A stretch of 64,000 bases of DNA from the NCBI RefSeq assembly GCF_004121075.1, contig NZ_RHLN01000007.1, positions 1 through 64,000 on the forward strand. Reading direction: 5' to 3'. Position numbers and translations under genes: made by a program. Of this stretch, positions 63,764 to 64,000 are shown one piece after another. The stretch's first letter is position 1. Each line of letters begins with the position of its first letter. Origin of the DNA: Lutibacter sp. HS1-25. Lineage in GTDB: Bacteria; Bacteroidota; Bacteroidia; Flavobacteriales; Flavobacteriaceae. The notes under the pieces are model-generated. The model made no database searches. It saw only the letters and a list, made by a program, of their open reading frames with translations, and was not told the origin of the DNA.

Positions 63764-64000
63764 GGCTTAATATTATCGATAATTCTTTAAAATTGTTTGC
63801 AATTAGTACTTCTTCCCAAGTAGCTTTATAAATTAAAAGTGAGATGATTGCAGATACACGTTTCTCTGTGATCACATCCTCAAAAATACCTGTATTTACA
63901 ATAGCATTAATAAGGTTTTGTGCTACATCCTTCACATTGGTCTCTTTTACAGATTGCAACACCGGAAGTAGCGCTTTGGTTATTGCTTCCTTAGTAACAT
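63756..64000 (-). CDS. Partial hypothetical protein, 5' end outside window
   Basis: The frame is open to the window edge (VTKEAITKALLPVLQSVKET... on the minus strand); a GTG at 63962 is not a convincing start. About 81 helical residues seen, ending KELSIILSHD. Overlaps the next gene by 8 nt, so in the same operon as the three barrels. Function not recognisable from this part. Confidence 0.55.
   Translation of the reverse strand, partial: VTKEAITKALLPVLQSVKETNVKDVAQNLINAIVNTGIFEDVITEKRVSAIISLLIYKATWEEVLIANNFKELSIILSHD

Overview
The window looks like part of the chromosome of a marine or host-associated Flavobacteriaceae bacterium (phylum Bacteroidota). The DNA is strongly AT-rich. Several upstream regions carry the Bacteroidota -7 box TAnnTTTG. 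Large secreted proteins end in type IX secretion (T9SS) type-A sorting tails. There are a Cys-type sulfatase, Bacteroidota-type HU and Omp85-like barrels, and small lipoproteins ending in PPPPP. No rRNA, CRISPR array or complete tRNA was found.

Positions 1 to about 25.3 kb form an accessory island in which nearly every gene lies on the minus strand. It starts inside an IS1182-type transposase gene; a 240-bp remnant of the same IS end recurs at 13.28-13.52 kb. Its content is dominated by mobile-element conflict genes. These are a KAP P-loop NTPase with an Mrr-like nuclease (0.95-3.85 kb), two small proteins each built of three repeats, a lone PD-(D/E)XK nuclease, and a WYL regulator with a PD-(D/E)XK nuclease and a degenerate FtsZ-like protein (6.4-9.0 kb). 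There follow a TPR histidine kinase and a type I Wadjet operon jetABCD (13.6-20.2 kb) whose jetC has an in-frame TAG just before the Walker B segment. Small exported proteins fill 20.4-24.8 kb. Several units are bracketed by short inverted cores of the GTTAGGCAC...GTGCCTAAC kind and separated by 110-130 bp foldable repeats, like integron cassettes and attC sites, although no integron integrase is visible. Broken genes are frequent. A 3' tRNA-Met(CAT) fragment at 25.24-25.29 kb is a plausible right attachment site.

From 25.3 kb on, the content is more chromosomal: tocopherol-cyclase-like protein, a radical SAM/GME-fold pair, a DUF2130 protein, secreted nuclease, GH25 muramidase, EamA transporter, MsrA, cation-efflux protein, HU and an OYE-family reductase. 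Between 31.6 and 36.8 kb lies a compact unit: TerB-like protein, four-TM coiled-coil protein and vWA lipoprotein, next to a TPR histidine kinase and a mini-lipoprotein. From 44 to 59 kb come two paralogous lipoproteins that resemble aerolysin-type pore formers, two giant divergently transcribed T9SS cargo proteins (one a sulfatase), and a 51-residue exported peptide gene that has a truncated duplicate. The end holds a LuxR-type response regulator and an operon of outer-membrane barrels.

The strongest candidate for an undescribed system is the WYL / nuclease / FtsZ-like unit. The same palindrome, AGACA-N5-TGTCT, sits exactly 10 nt upstream of a TAnnTTTG box in front of both the regulator and the FtsZ-like gene. 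Second is the TerB/TM/vWA operon: an 18-nt motif (TTTACGGGTTTCCGTAAA) in front of it recurs identically next to the distant response regulator. All family assignments were made by eye from motifs; no database search was run.
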